Counted from the stretch's first letter, positions 1 through 10,422 are shown. The stretch is 64,000 nt of DNA from Siphonodentalium dalli (GCA_032622095.1 CP136061.1:42663797-42727796); one strand, 5' to 3'. A program made the numbers and translations. Notes: generated by a model not told the origin, from the sequence alone.

Positions 1-21
1 CTTTCTTTTCTTTTTTTTCAG

Positions 22-113
22 GTAAAACTTATTTGTGTGCTGCATCTGATGAGTCGCGACTCGGTGACAAGTTGGAAATTCCAGAAAACTGGCATTCGTG
101 GGATTGGCCTTGA
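22..113 (+). CDS. possible terminal exon of an unidentified host gene
   Basis: A long pyrimidine tract (1-18) ending in CAG at 19-21 looks like a splice acceptor. The following frame, entered with two bases completing a split codon, stays open for 29 further codons and ends with TGA at 111-113. The C-terminus reads ENWHSWDWP, rich in Trp. I do not recognise the protein. The rest of the gene would lie left of the window. Chance is possible because the exon is only 92 bp. Confidence 0.35.
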
Positions 114-1407
114 ATAGATATTCTTCGGCATGTCGGTTTCACTCCGCTCTGTTCTAGAAAAGCTCTGCAGACCTGCACTAATATCAGTTATGATGTGTCT
201 TATCCTGTGATACAGTCTGAACAGTGGACCAGTTTTCTTGTATGGTCTTAAAAACTGGGATCTAACAGAATTAGATCAATAATTATATTTTTAGGTGAGA
301 AAAAGTTATGTGAAGTATCATACTCAATGTACTCACTATCTATCTTAATATATAAATATATTACATTTGATCCTCAGGAAAGTCTGTGGGCTCTGTGAGG
401 TTTCGGCAGCTTTGTATAGTAAATATGGTGTGGCGAGCGCCAACTTATCACTGTGTGTCATGCTACACTAGTGATTGCGTACTCTATCACAGAACCCAAA
501 GACACCCCCAAGGATAAAATATAAATTTCAATATTTAATATAACTCACAAAAGTACATATGACCTTTTAAATGTCTGTGAATGAAAAATTATACAAACAT
601 TCAATAACAACACACCTACATGTATACATTGCAATGGAATTATAGACAATTACTGAATTATAAATTAAGGTGGAGTCCTTTAGTTTTACATGAGTGTTTC
701 TTTGCAAACTATTACATGTAGTTCAAAGTTGGGTTTCGATAATTAATAATAAAAATAATTCAGGGACGTGTCTTATCGGTACACGTACATTGGGGTGTTT
801 TGGGCAGGGGGCAGTGCATAAACATGTTTTGATCTTTCAAATGTTAGTAAGAACAAAAACAAAACAAAAATTTCTAAAAGCTTTTATTCCTATTGACTTC
901 TGAAATGTTTGAAAAGTTTAGGTTTTTTAAATTAGGAATGTATGCATATAACTATAATTTTAGGGAGGGGTTTAATTGTATTCCCTCTTCTCGGTCAAGT
1001 TGGTCGTTTTCAAAATAGGGACTGATTTGCTATTTATAGGTATGGATCTATTTCTCTATATGTATTGTGTATAAGTTGTGTTACATAAAGGGTGGGGGGG
1101 GGAATTAAAATAAATAAATTAATAAATTGATATTAATATTTACATTTATGAATGATCACTTCATTTCTCATTGATATACCAGTAATACATTAATACATGG
1201 TGCTTGCTTGTATCTTATGCAATTCACATATTTCTGCGCTCGTATCATTACGAAAGATCTAGTTTTGGCTTTCCATCAGTAAAATAGAGTATTGGATTCC
1301 CAGCCACTAGATATTTACTGAATTTTTCTTGCCAACCGTGATCTACTGTATATTGATGAAAGTATTCCACATGATCATGCATGATTTTTGAAAAAAGAAA
1401 ATAGATG
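114..1407. other. AT-rich non-coding stretch
   Basis: No convincing coding sequence was found. If the exon at 22-113 is real, the first part would be its 3' UTR. AATAAA-like motifs lie near 1110-1125, next to a run of G. The right part, next to the LINE stop codon at 1408, is probably the LINE 3' UTR (minus strand), but I could not place the 3' end or find a target duplication. Confidence 0.4.
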
Positions 1408-4400
1408 TCAATAATTTTCTGTTTTTTTCAGACAGAAATTTCTTCGCTTCCATACAGCTAACCTGTATGAACTATACATTAAATTCAGGAAATGAAAGTT
1501 TGGTGTGATTGAAAATTTATCCTGCCCAAACAAAATATACTTCTCGAATTCCTTGTCTGACACTGCTTTGTTATCATGATGCATTATATCTATAAGGCGC
1601 TTAAATTTCCATTTAAAATTTGTCAGACAAGGACAAGACTGAAAAATATGTTGTATATTTTCTACCTCTGAGTGGCGTATTTTACACAGGCTGCTGTCTA
1701 TTTTCCCAATTTTTTTCTGCTTTTCTAGTGTGAACACGGTATTATGGTAAATTTTGAAATCCAAAAATTTCATTTCGCATGATTTGATTGGTAAGTAAAC
1801 TATCTCCCATTTAAGTTTATCTATAACTATTGAGCTGTGCGCAAACAATTTCATCCAATGCTGTTCTCCTGTGGGAATTTGGAAATGTTTTTCTCTCATT
1901 AGATCATATGCTATTTTTGTTGATATATTTTGTACTTCTGAAAAATTTACACTTGAGTGTGGGTATTTTAAATTTGTATCGTTACTTTCCAGTTCTGCCA
2001 GCGATGATTGGGAGATAGTTTCATACCAACCACTTGGTAACGCTGTCAGGATGATCCTGTATTGAGTGGTGACTTGGCTGCATGTGCACTGGTCTGAACC
2101 GCATACTAAATCATGGATGGAGCTTAATGGCAAAAATCCTGGTATGTATTCATAAATAATGTCTTTGATTCTTGTTATACCCGCATGTACAAAATTTTCA
2201 AACCACAATGTTTTATTTATGAATTTGATCATGCTATTATCAAAAAGGCATAAATGGTGTATATCTTTATCAGGATATTGCATTTTCCCATTGTTCCTGT
2301 TAATCTTATTCCATGCATAAAGTATTTTTTGGTAGAAGTTTGGCATTGTCTTGAGCAACTTTTTATCAATATCTTGATAGAATATGCCTTTCTTCAGTTG
2401 TAAATCTTTATAATTTTGAAAATGGTACTCCATAAAGACGACCCATGGAAATTTACTTTGATTGTATCGTTTAACCCATTTCAATCTCATTGCATCTCTT
2501 TTCAGGATAATATCTGCCAAATTAAGTCCACCATCCATGATTTTTCCAATAGCTGTTGTGTACTTTATGACATTGTAATCACTGCCCCATAAATAATGTA
2601 AGCACAATGATTTGATTTTGTTCACATAAAAATCTTGTATACATAAAACATTTAATGGGTACCACATTGTAGACAATATGAGACTGTTGATCACCAAGCT
2701 CTTCCCTTGAGAGGTTAAATTTCTTCCTCGCCAGAAATATAGTGTGTTTGATATTTTTTTGTACTTTTTTCGACCAATTTAGTGTTTCGCATTCCTTTTT
2801 GTCTGGGCCAAGATAAATCCCTAGTATTTCTATGCTCTTGTTGATACATTGCAGAGGGATGTCTCTGTTGTCCCTATGTTTTGACGCTCCCAAGGGAAGA
2901 ATTTGTGATTTCTGCATATTAATTACAGCACATGATCCTTTAGAATAAGAATTAAAACATTTCATAACTTCCTGAATAGATTTTTTGTCTGAAACAGTAA
3001 TTTTGTTGTCATCTGCATGTTGGAAGATTTTGCATTCTGTATTTGTTATTGGCATTTGTATTCCTCTTATTTTCAGGTTGCTGTTTATAAGCTTGGCCAA
3101 TGGCTCTGAACACAGGACATAAAGAAGTGGTGAAAGAGGATACCCTTGTCGCACGGAGGATTCGACTGCGAAAAAAGAGGATAGATGCCCATTGATCTTC
3201 AGACAGCTCCGAGCATTAGTGTACATAAGTCTAATCCGAGAAATGAACTTTTCACCAAAATTGAGTCTCTTGAGGAGATCAAAAATATACTGATGTGATA
3301 TTTTATCAAATGCTTTATAAAGATCTATTTTCATGAGATAACCGGTTTTGTTCTGTTCTTCTACGTAATCGATAATGTCCCTAATGCTTGACACGGTTTC
3401 ACTTAGGTCTCGGCCTGGTACGCTACATGTTTGGAAAGTTGATAGTATTGTATGCACAACTTCTTTCAGACGATCTGACAGAACTTTTGCATACAACTTC
3501 CTATCAACCCCTAAGAGTGATATAGGTCTCCAATTATCTAAGTTGGATTTATCTCCTTTTTTGTGCAGTAAAATTATTATGCCTTTCTCCATTGATCTTG
3601 AAAGGGCATTGCATACTTCCATTCTATTGAATAATGATACTACGATAGGACCTATTTTATCCCAAAATTTTAAATAGAAGTCCCTGGTCAACCCATCAAG
3701 TCCTGGACTTTTGGAAGGAGCCATTGATTTGAGTGCCTTTGTCATTTCTTCTAGTGTAAATGGGCCATCCAACGTGACTTTTTGATTTTCCGTTAGCTTA
3801 TCCTGCAATGAGTCTAGAAGTACTTTCTCTGCTTCTATATCAATATCATTATGTTCATATAGCTGGCCGTAGAATTTTGTCGCATGATCTAAAATCTCGA
3901 AAATATTTTGTATTCTTTTTCCAGAATCATCTGTTAAAAACCTGACAGAATTTTTCTCTTGTCGGTAGCGTTCTAATTCGTAAAAATACTTGGAATTTTT
4001 TTCTGATTCCAAGTGATGTTTTGATTTTGACCGTATTATAGCAGCTTTACATCTGTTTTGTTCATAAATATTCAACTTACTCATAATATCCTCTATTTTA
4101 TATATATTTTGATATTCTTTTGGCCTTCCGCATTCGATACTTAGTTGCTTTTGTAAAGAAAATTCCTCTCGTCTTTCTTCTCTTGACATATTTTGGGAAT
4201 GTGAGATTGCTAATTTCTTTACTTTGTATTTGAAATTATCCCACCAAATCAATGGCTCACTTTCAAACAGAGGACATTCTAATGAAACACTGAGAAGCTT
4301 ATGTATTACATCTACGAACATATTGTCGCTTAGCAATCGATCATTGAAGACCCAAACTCCAGGACCTTTTTCAAGCTTATCTAAGTTTATATTGGCTGAA

Positions 4401-5125
4401 AGAATAGCATGGTCACTCAAAGTATTATAATATATAAACGAGTATTGCACATATTCTGCGATATTTTTATCACAAAATATGTAGTCGATCTTACTTTGCT
4501 GCAAGAGACCATTGGTGATGCGATGCCATGTGAATTGTTTTTTATCGTAATTTTTCATGCGCCATATATCTACTAGTTTCCTGTCGTCTATTATCATATT
4601 AAAAGTATTTGAAGTTTTATCTGGAATGCCATTATGGCGATCGATTCCATTTAACACCGTGTTGAAATCTCCTAGAACAATGTTATTGGAAAACTGTTTT
4701 AGATATTTGTTTAACTCTTTCAAAAAGTTTACCTTTGGTGTGTATGCATTTGGGACATAAACATTATGTATATTGTAAATTTGGTCTTCAATCTGCATTT
4801 CTATATGCAAATGTCTACCTTCAATATCTGCGTACTTCACTTTAAAATTATGTTTATACTTTTTAGTAACAAGAAAGGCCACCCCTCTTGACTGACTACC
4901 ATAATTATTGTAAACAATTTCTCCAGGCCATAAATGTTTGTACATTTTTATGAAATCAGTATCCCAATGAGTCTCTTGCAGTGCAATAAGATCAAATCGT
5001 TTGTAGCTACATAGCTCAAAGACATTTTTAATTTTTTCTATACTTCTTAGACCGTTCACATTATATGTTGACAACAGTACCATTATAAGGCACAAAGAAG
5101 AATATATTGTAACTTTTATATCCAT
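1408..5125 (-). pseudogene. LINE ORF2: endonuclease plus reverse transcriptase (one frameshift)
   Basis: ORF2 encodes the nicking endonuclease and reverse transcriptase for target-primed reverse transcription. From the start at 5125 one reads the endonuclease motifs STYNVNGLRS, IALQETHW, LGDFN and SDHAIL. The RT motifs follow: APSKSPGLDGL, KIDLYKAFDKI (motif A), SVRQGYPLSPLLYVL (motif B) and HADD (motif C). The first frame runs to 2579. Near 2700-2710 the homologous reading moves to a second frame (SQGKSLVINSLILSTMWY) that continues to 1408, including a Cys/His cluster CKIRHSEVENIQHIFQSC. One indel in a CT-rich run therefore breaks a protein of about 1,240 residues. The start ATG overlaps the ORF1 stop codon. 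Confidence 0.8.
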
Positions 5126-5127
5126 TA
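5123..5127 (-). promoter_or_regulatory. TAATG stop-start overlap between ORF1 and ORF2
   Basis: The ORF1 stop TAA (5125-5127) and ORF2 start ATG (5123-5125) share one base. In the SART1 element, a UAAUG overlap supports termination-coupled reinitiation. The same mechanism is inferred here. Confidence 0.65.
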
Positions 5128-6591
5128 TAATTGTTCTGTGGGGTTTTTTTTATGAAGCGACTCTGCTTTCTTGTAATTTGGAATAGGATTATACCTTGAT
5201 CGTCTTTTTTCAACCATTTTTCCTCCCTGACCAGTCATCGTCTGTTCCTCTTTTTTCGTCACATCATTCACTTCCATTTCAGAGTTAGTTTCCGAGTCTC
5301 CTTGCCCTTGGCTGACCGTTGGTTGTACCACTGATACCTCCTGTGTATCCTTATCATCGCCCACCGCTGCCTCAGTGTTTCCTCCAAGGTCAGGTTCGTT
5401 TTCACCCTCATTCAGCTCCTTCGATGAATTATTAGAATCATTTTCCATATTTTGCTCTTTCGGTTGCTCGTTTTCCATTTTCTCTTCTATCCCTGGTGTA
5501 ATATTTTCTGCCTCCTTCGGTTTGACCTTGTCTGATGTCTCGACATTAATTTCATCACTGTCCCTATCTGACTTCTCTCCTTTTCCATCATTATTAACCT
5601 GGGCCATTTCCTTTTCATCTTCATCACCCTCTTCTTCATCCATGCCTTTATCATCAAAGAAAGAATTGACATTATCCTGATCCCTTTTGAGCATAGATTC
5701 AGCTTCTTTATGGGAAATTTGAAGATATTCCCTTAAACAAACAATTTGATCGGCAGCACCTTGTGTGAGAGGGCGACCATCTGAGTCTGTTGGGGTGCAT
5801 TCACAGTCCACTTCAGGTCTTTTGCAGGCTTTGCAATTCACACACTGTGCTGCTCTGTGCGAACTGAGTCCACATCGGTAAAAAATAATCTTCGGACAAG
5901 TTGACGATTGATGTTCATCCGAAAAACAGATTCCGCACACTTTGACTTGACCATTGTGAATAACGCGGAAAGATTTCACCCCATCTGCCGTGCTAAACTT
6001 CATTACTGGAGGTAACGCTTTGACTGCATCAGGGAATTTTACTCTCACATGGCGCGTCCCATCAGCGACATTTGTTCCCTTGTGATATCGCCTCTTTATT
6101 TCATCCATTTCTTTAATATCAAAGGATTTCAGTTTTTCTGTGATCTCATTATCAGTGATATATGCTGGTAGGTGCATAATTGAGACAACCACTTTCTGGT
6201 TTGAAAGGAATCTTGGTTGGTAATTTGGTTTCCTGATCTCTATGGCACTTACTAGGATTTCTGCACTCTTTTGACTACATATGGTTAAATCGAAGGCATC
6301 CTTCCCAACGGGGACACATGCCATAACTGTATCTGGCCCTATTATCTTCTCCACATATGCAATTGTTGATGTAGCTGTAGTGGTTTTGAAATCGCCTACA
6401 TGCAGCCTCACTGTACAGTCTTTTTGGTAACTATCTTTTTGATTCTGATGTGCATTGGAAGTTGATGACAAAGCTGATGCATATGAAGGTCTGTTTTGCT
6501 GGGTATTTGCAGAGGATGAACTGCTACCTGCTTCTGTAGGTTTTGGCTTTGGGTCTGGGGTGTTTTCTTTGTCGCCCATTTTCGCTGTCAC
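5125..6591 (-). CDS. LINE ORF1: CCHC zinc-knuckle nucleic-acid-binding protein
   Basis: This 488-aa ORF1 protein should bind element RNA in the retrotransposition particle. A Ser/Thr-rich N-terminus is followed by a conserved block (residues about 58-220) clearly homologous to the ORF1 at 62120: compare TVRLHVGD, ACVPVG, LPAYI, IKRRY, VRVKFP, MKFSTADG and NGQVKVC. Then come knuckles CGICFSDEHQSSTC and FYRCGLSSHRAAQC, and a Cys-rich tail. The second knuckle has Phe where the first Cys is expected. The C-terminal third is acidic and Glu/Lys-rich. The first ATG at 6591 is used, though MGDKENT four codons later aligns with MGEEAHSG in the right-hand element. The stop forms TAATG with the ORF2 start. 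Confidence 0.8.
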   Translation of the reverse strand: MTAKMGDKENTPDPKPKPTEAGSSSSSANTQQNRPSYASALSSTSNAHQNQKDSYQKDCTVRLHVGDFKTTTATSTIAYVEKIIGPDTVMACVPVGKDAFDLTICSQKSAEILVSAIEIRKPNYQPRFLSNQKVVVSIMHLPAYITDNEITEKLKSFDIKEMDEIKRRYHKGTNVADGTRHVRVKFPDAVKALPPVMKFSTADGVKSFRVIHNGQVKVCGICFSDEHQSSTCPKIIFYRCGLSSHRAAQCVNCKACKRPEVDCECTPTDSDGRPLTQGAADQIVCLREYLQISHKEAESMLKRDQDNVNSFFDDKGMDEEEGDEDEKEMAQVNNDGKGEKSDRDSDEINVETSDKVKPKEAENITPGIEEKMENEQPKEQNMENDSNNSSKELNEGENEPDLGGNTEAAVGDDKDTQEVSVVQPTVSQGQGDSETNSEMEVNDVTKKEEQTMTGQGGKMVEKRRSRYNPIPNYKKAESLHKKNPTEQL

Positions 6592-6781
6592 TTACTTGTG
6601 ATGACAACGAAAAAACGTCTCCAAGAACTGGAAAAATTCCAGTTATTAAAACGCACAAGATTACTTTGCTACATCTTGCGGTTTTCTGTAGTTATAAACT
6701 CTGATAAATTGCTTATAATCTTCGAAAATAGAAAAATATTTCGCTTGATCAAAACAAACGTCTTTCCCGCTTCAATCGTGA

Positions 6782-6790
6782 ACCGGAAGT
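6782..6790 (-). promoter_or_regulatory. ETS-like site ACTTCCGGT in LINE 5' UTR
   Basis: The plus strand reads ACCGGAAGT, a perfect ETS-family consensus, about 190 bp upstream of the ORF1 start. The related LINE at the right edge has the same nonamer 15 bases from its 5' end. A promoter role is inferred. Confidence 0.35.
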
Positions 6791-6805
6791 CAAAAAAAAT
6801 TTCAT

Positions 6806-6879
6806 GTGAGAGTATGAGATTATATTGGGATGGTTTTTAAGACCGCCGTTAGAACAGATCAGATCGAGATATGTTTGAA
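6806..6879. other. short unassigned stretch between LINE and SINE
   Basis: No gene was seen. It ends with TGTTTGAA (6872-6879), which is repeated at 7221-7228 on the other side of the SINE-like segment and may be its target duplication. Confidence 0.3.
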
Positions 6880-7220
6880 CACGCTTGGGCACGTCGGTTA
6901 ACAAGCTGTTACAGTTACTTATTGTGAGTCGAGCCAGCCATTTTCACTGAAAAGCGACTGTTGATTGGCGATGCACTCCACACGAGGAGTCTACACCTGG
7001 AGTTGATGTAGGTTGGCACTCAAACACTCTCGAGACCTCGATTCCACAGCCGTTTGCACGTCGATGTGAACAGTCATCCTCTGTACATACGTATTGAGCA
7101 TGTGTACCAGCAAATGTGTCCTGGGTCGACAGCTTTGAAGGACATGCCCACGAGGGGGCTCGAACCTCCAACCTTGCGGTTTGGAGTCTAATGCTATACC
7201 GACTTAGCCACCGAACCCCC
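6880..7220 (-). mobile_element. tRNA-like SINE
   Basis: Read on the minus strand, it opens with GGGGGTTCGG, then a perfect pol III box A (TGGCTAAGTCG), a CCA triplet in the anticodon position, and a near-perfect box B (GGTTCGAGCCC). About 270 bp of unrelated body follows. The anticodon stem does not pair well, so this is a tRNA-derived head, not a working tRNA. TGTTTGAA flanks it on both sides. I do not recognise the SINE family. Confidence 0.5.
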
Positions 7221-7510
7221 TGTTTGAATTCTATATGACAATTTTCGGGAAGTCCGCTGTGGCGTGGTGCAACCAAAATCGAAGGAGGTGGCACATGTTC
7301 TATTCCCGACAATGTAATCAAGGCAGTCCCATATACAGCACACGCGAGATGCAAGTATATATTTCTCAAGATGTTTCAATTCTACATGACAATTTTCGGG
7401 AAGTCCGCTGTGGCGTGGTGTCGGGAATTTGAATGCAATTCGGCGTGCTCTGATTGTTGTGGAGAAATATTCTCGCAAAACTGAAATAAGTTCTGATAAA
7501 AAATTCACCT

Positions 7511-7582
7511 TTCCCATGCCGGGAATCGAACCCGGGCCGCCTGAGTGAAAGCCAGGAATCCTAACCACTAGACCACATGGGA
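7511..7582 (-). tRNA. tRNA-Glu: tRNA-Glu(UUC)
   Basis: 72 nt. The anticodon stem has C39 to T, giving a G-U pair at 31:39. T6 terminator follows. Confidence 0.85.
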
Positions 7583-7854
7583 TGGCCATAATTGTGTGCA
7601 CGTTTAGTTCTCAAAATGTTTGGCGTCTGGAGTCTGTGGCCGAAACTGATACGAAGTATATCATAGGGCCCAATTTGGTGAAATTTCGGTCTGTCCTCAT
7701 GTCTCGAACTGGAATGGTAACTTCCGAATGAATCTCGAAAGCTGCACGTGGGCCATTGTGCCAAACAGTCATTTTTGTGAATTTCCAGCTCAGTATTGGT
7801 TAGAATTTTGAGATCAAACATTTTGACAACTATACTTGCAACAGAAAATGGCCA

Positions 7855-7928
7855 TCCCATATGTGGTCTAGTGGTTAGGATTCCTGGCTTTCACCCAGGC
7901 GGCCCGGGTTCGATTCCCGGCATGGGAA
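7855..7928 (+). tRNA. tRNA-Glu: tRNA-Glu(UUC), 74-nt form
   Basis: This is the type copy of the 74-nt form. The acceptor/linker reads TCCCATATGTGG instead of TCCCATGTGG. Box A is at 7864-7874 (TGGTCTAGTGG) and box B at 7907-7917 (GGTTCGATTCC), both perfect. Anticodon TTC. A T4 run starts 12 nt after the discriminator base, with a T5 run beyond it. The extra AT forms either a bulge in the acceptor stem or an A7xC66 mismatch. Confidence 0.75.
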
Positions 7929-8220
7929 AGGTGAATATATTTTGTCAAAACTTTTTGTTTGTTTTGCAGTAGAATTTTGCAACCAAAATCGAAGGAGGTG
8001 GCACATGTTCTATTCCCGACAAGGTAATCAAGGCAGTCCCATATACAGCACACGCGAGATGCAAGTATATATTTCTCAAGATGTTTGAATTCTACATGAC
8101 AATTTTCGGGAACTCCGCTGTGGCGTGGTGTTGGGAATTTGAATGCAATTCGGCGTGCTCTGATTGTTGTGGAGAAATATTCTCGCAAAACTGAAATAAG
8201 TTCTGATAAAAAATTCACCT

Positions 8221-8292
8221 TTCCCATGCCGGGAATCGAACCCGGGCCACCTGGGTGAAAGCCAGGAATCCTAACCACTAGACCACATGGGA
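8221..8292 (-). tRNA. tRNA-Glu: tRNA-Glu(UUC)
   Basis: 72 nt with one variable-loop change (CGGC to TGGC). The 7-bp acceptor stem TCCCATG/CATGGGA is perfect. A T6 run (8208-8213) begins 7 nt past the discriminator base. Confidence 0.93.
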
Positions 8293-8564
8293 TGGCCATA
8301 ATTGTGTGCAAGTTTAGTTCTCAAAATGTTTGGCGTCTGGAGTCTGTGGCCGAAACTGATACGAAGTATATCATAGGGCCCAATTTGGTGAAATTTCGGT
8401 CTGTCCTCGTGTCTCGAACTGGAATGGTAACTTCCGAATGAATCTCGAAAGCTGCACGTGTGCCATTGTGCCAAACAGTCATTTTTGTGAATTTCCAGCT
8501 CAGTATTGGTTAGAATTTTGAGATCAAACATTTTGACAACTATACTTGCAACAGAAAATGGCCA

Positions 8565-8638
8565 TCCCATATGTGGTCTAGTGGTTAGGATTCCTGGCTT
8601 TCACCCAGGCGGCCCGGGTTCGATTCCCGGCATGGGAA
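8565..8638 (+). tRNA. tRNA-Glu: tRNA-Glu(UUC), 74-nt form
   Basis: Matches the 74-nt type copy. Confidence 0.75.
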
Positions 8639-8930
8639 AGGTGAATATATTTTGTCAAAACTTTTTGTTTGTTTTGTAGTAGAATTTTGCAACCAAAATC
8701 GAAGGAGGTGGCACATGTTCTATTCCCGACAAGGTAATCAAGGCAGTCCCATATACAGCACACGCGAGATGCAAGTATATATTTCTCAAGATGTTTGAAT
8801 TCTACATGATAATTTTCGGGAAGTCCGGTGTGGCGTGGTGTCGGGAATTTGAATGCAATTCGGCGTGCTCTGATTGTTGTGGAGAAATATTCTCGCAAAA
8901 CTGAAATAAATTCTGATAAAAAATTCACCT

Positions 8931-9002
8931 TTCCCATGCCGGGAATCGAACCCGGGCCGCCTGGGTGAAAGCCAGGAATCCTAACCACTAGACCACATGG
9001 GA
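8931..9002 (-). tRNA. tRNA-Glu: tRNA-Glu(UUC)
   Basis: Consensus 72-nt copy. Confidence 0.95.
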
Positions 9003-9274
9003 TGGCCATAATTGTGTGCACGTTTAGTTCTCAAAATGTTTGGCGTCTGGAGTATGTGGCCGAAACTGATACGAAGTATATCATAGGGCCCAATTTGGTG
9101 AAATTTCGGTCTGTCCTCATGTCTCGAACTGGAATGGTAACTTCCGAATGAATCTCGAAAGCTGCACGTGTGCCATTGTGCCAAACAGTCATTTTTGTGA
9201 ATTTCCAGCTCAGTATTGGTTAGAATTTTGAGATCAAACATTTTGACAACTATACTTGCAACAGAAAATGGCCA

Positions 9275-9348
9275 TCCCATATGTGGTCTAGTGGTTAGGA
9301 TTCCTGGCTTTCACCCAGGCGGCCCGGGTTCGATTCCCGGCATGGGAA
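9275..9348 (+). tRNA. tRNA-Glu: tRNA-Glu(UUC), 74-nt form
   Basis: Matches the 74-nt type copy. Confidence 0.75.
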
Positions 9349-9640
9349 AGGTGAATATATTTTGTCAAAACTTTTTGTTTGTTTTGTAGTAGAATTTTGC
9401 AACCAAAATCGAAGGAGGTGGCACATGTTCTATTCCCGACAAGGTAATCAAGGCAGTCCCATATACAGCACACGCGAGATGCAAGTATATATTTCTCAAG
9501 ATGTTTGAATTCTACATGACAATTTTCGGGAAGTCCGCTGTGGCGTGGTGTCGGGAATTTGAATGCAATTCGGCGTGCTCTGATTGTTGTGGAGAAATAT
9601 TCTCGCAAAACTGAAATAAATTCTGATAAAAAATTCACCT

Positions 9641-9712
9641 TTCCCATGCCGGGAATCGAACCCGGGCCGCCTGGGTGAAAGCCAGGAATCCTAACCACTA
9701 GACCACATGGGA
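9641..9712 (-). tRNA. tRNA-Glu: tRNA-Glu(UUC)
   Basis: Consensus 72-nt copy. Confidence 0.95.
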
Positions 9713-9984
9713 TGGCCATAATTGTGTGCACGTTTAGTTCTCAAAATGTTTGGCGTCTGGAGTATGTGGCCGAAACTGATACGAAGTATATCATAGGGCC
9801 CAATTTGGTGAAATTTCGGTCTGTCCTCATGTCTCGAACTGGAATGGTAACTTCCGAATGAATCTCGAAAGCTGCACGTGTGCCATTGTGCCAAACAGTC
9901 ATTTTTGTGAATTTCCAGCTCAGTATTGGTTAGAATTTTGAGATCAAACATTTTGACAACTATACTTGCAACAGAAAATGGCCA

Positions 9985-10058
9985 TCCCATATGTGGTCTA
10001 GTGGTTAGGATTCCTGGCTTTCACCCAGGCGGCCCGGGTTCGATTCCCGGCATGGGAA
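9985..10058 (+). tRNA. tRNA-Glu: tRNA-Glu(UUC), 74-nt form
   Basis: Matches the 74-nt type copy. Confidence 0.75.
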
Positions 10059-10350
10059 AGGTGAATATATTTTGTCAAAACTTTTTGTTTGTTTTGTAGT
10101 AGAATTTTGCAACCAAAATCGAAGGAGGTGGCACATGTTCTATTCCCGACAAGGTAATCAAGGCAGTCCCATATGCAGCACACGCGAGATGCAAGTATAT
10201 ATTTCTCAAGATGTTTGAATTCTACATGACAATTTTCGGGAAGTCCGCTGTGGCGTGGTGTCGGGAATTTGAATGCAATTCGGCGTGCTCTGATTGTTGT
10301 GGAGAAATATTCTCGCAAAACTGAAATAAGTTCTGATAAAAAATTCACCT

Positions 10351-10422
10351 TTCCCATGCTGGGAATCGAACCCGGGCCGCCTGGGTGAAAGCCAGGAATC
10401 CTAACCACTAGACCACATGGGA
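10351..10422 (-). tRNA. tRNA-Glu: tRNA-Glu(UUC), T-stem variant
   Basis: G64 to A breaks a T-stem pair. Its 5' flank is deleted (joined directly to TATCATAGGG). Confidence 0.75.

Larger units (their letters stand above)
1408..6805 (-). mobile_element. Tx1-like (L1 group) non-LTR retrotransposon, minus strand
   Basis: The element has a two-ORF layout: ORF1 with CCHC zinc knuckles, then ORF2 with an AP-like endonuclease and reverse transcriptase. The style is Tx1, with an RT block containing SPLLYVLCSEPLA and no ORF1 RRM/coiled-coil of the mammalian L1 kind recognised. The 5' end is estimated near 6805, from an ETS-like site at 6782-6790 that lies about 15 nt inside the 5' end of the related element at 61985. 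The 3' end is not located. Nearly full length, with one frameshift in ORF2. Confidence 0.75.

Noticed and set aside
694-903. 69-codon plus-strand frame
   Set aside because: AT-rich region, no recognisable domain and no supporting context.
6598-6840. 80-codon plus-strand frame upstream of the left LINE
   Set aside because: Antisense to the LINE 5' UTR, with no recognisable domain.
7140-7220. Functional tRNA-Trp(CCA) gene on the minus strand
   Set aside because: Boxes A and B look good, but the anticodon stem and acceptor do not pair properly and an unrelated 270-bp body follows, so a SINE head fits better.
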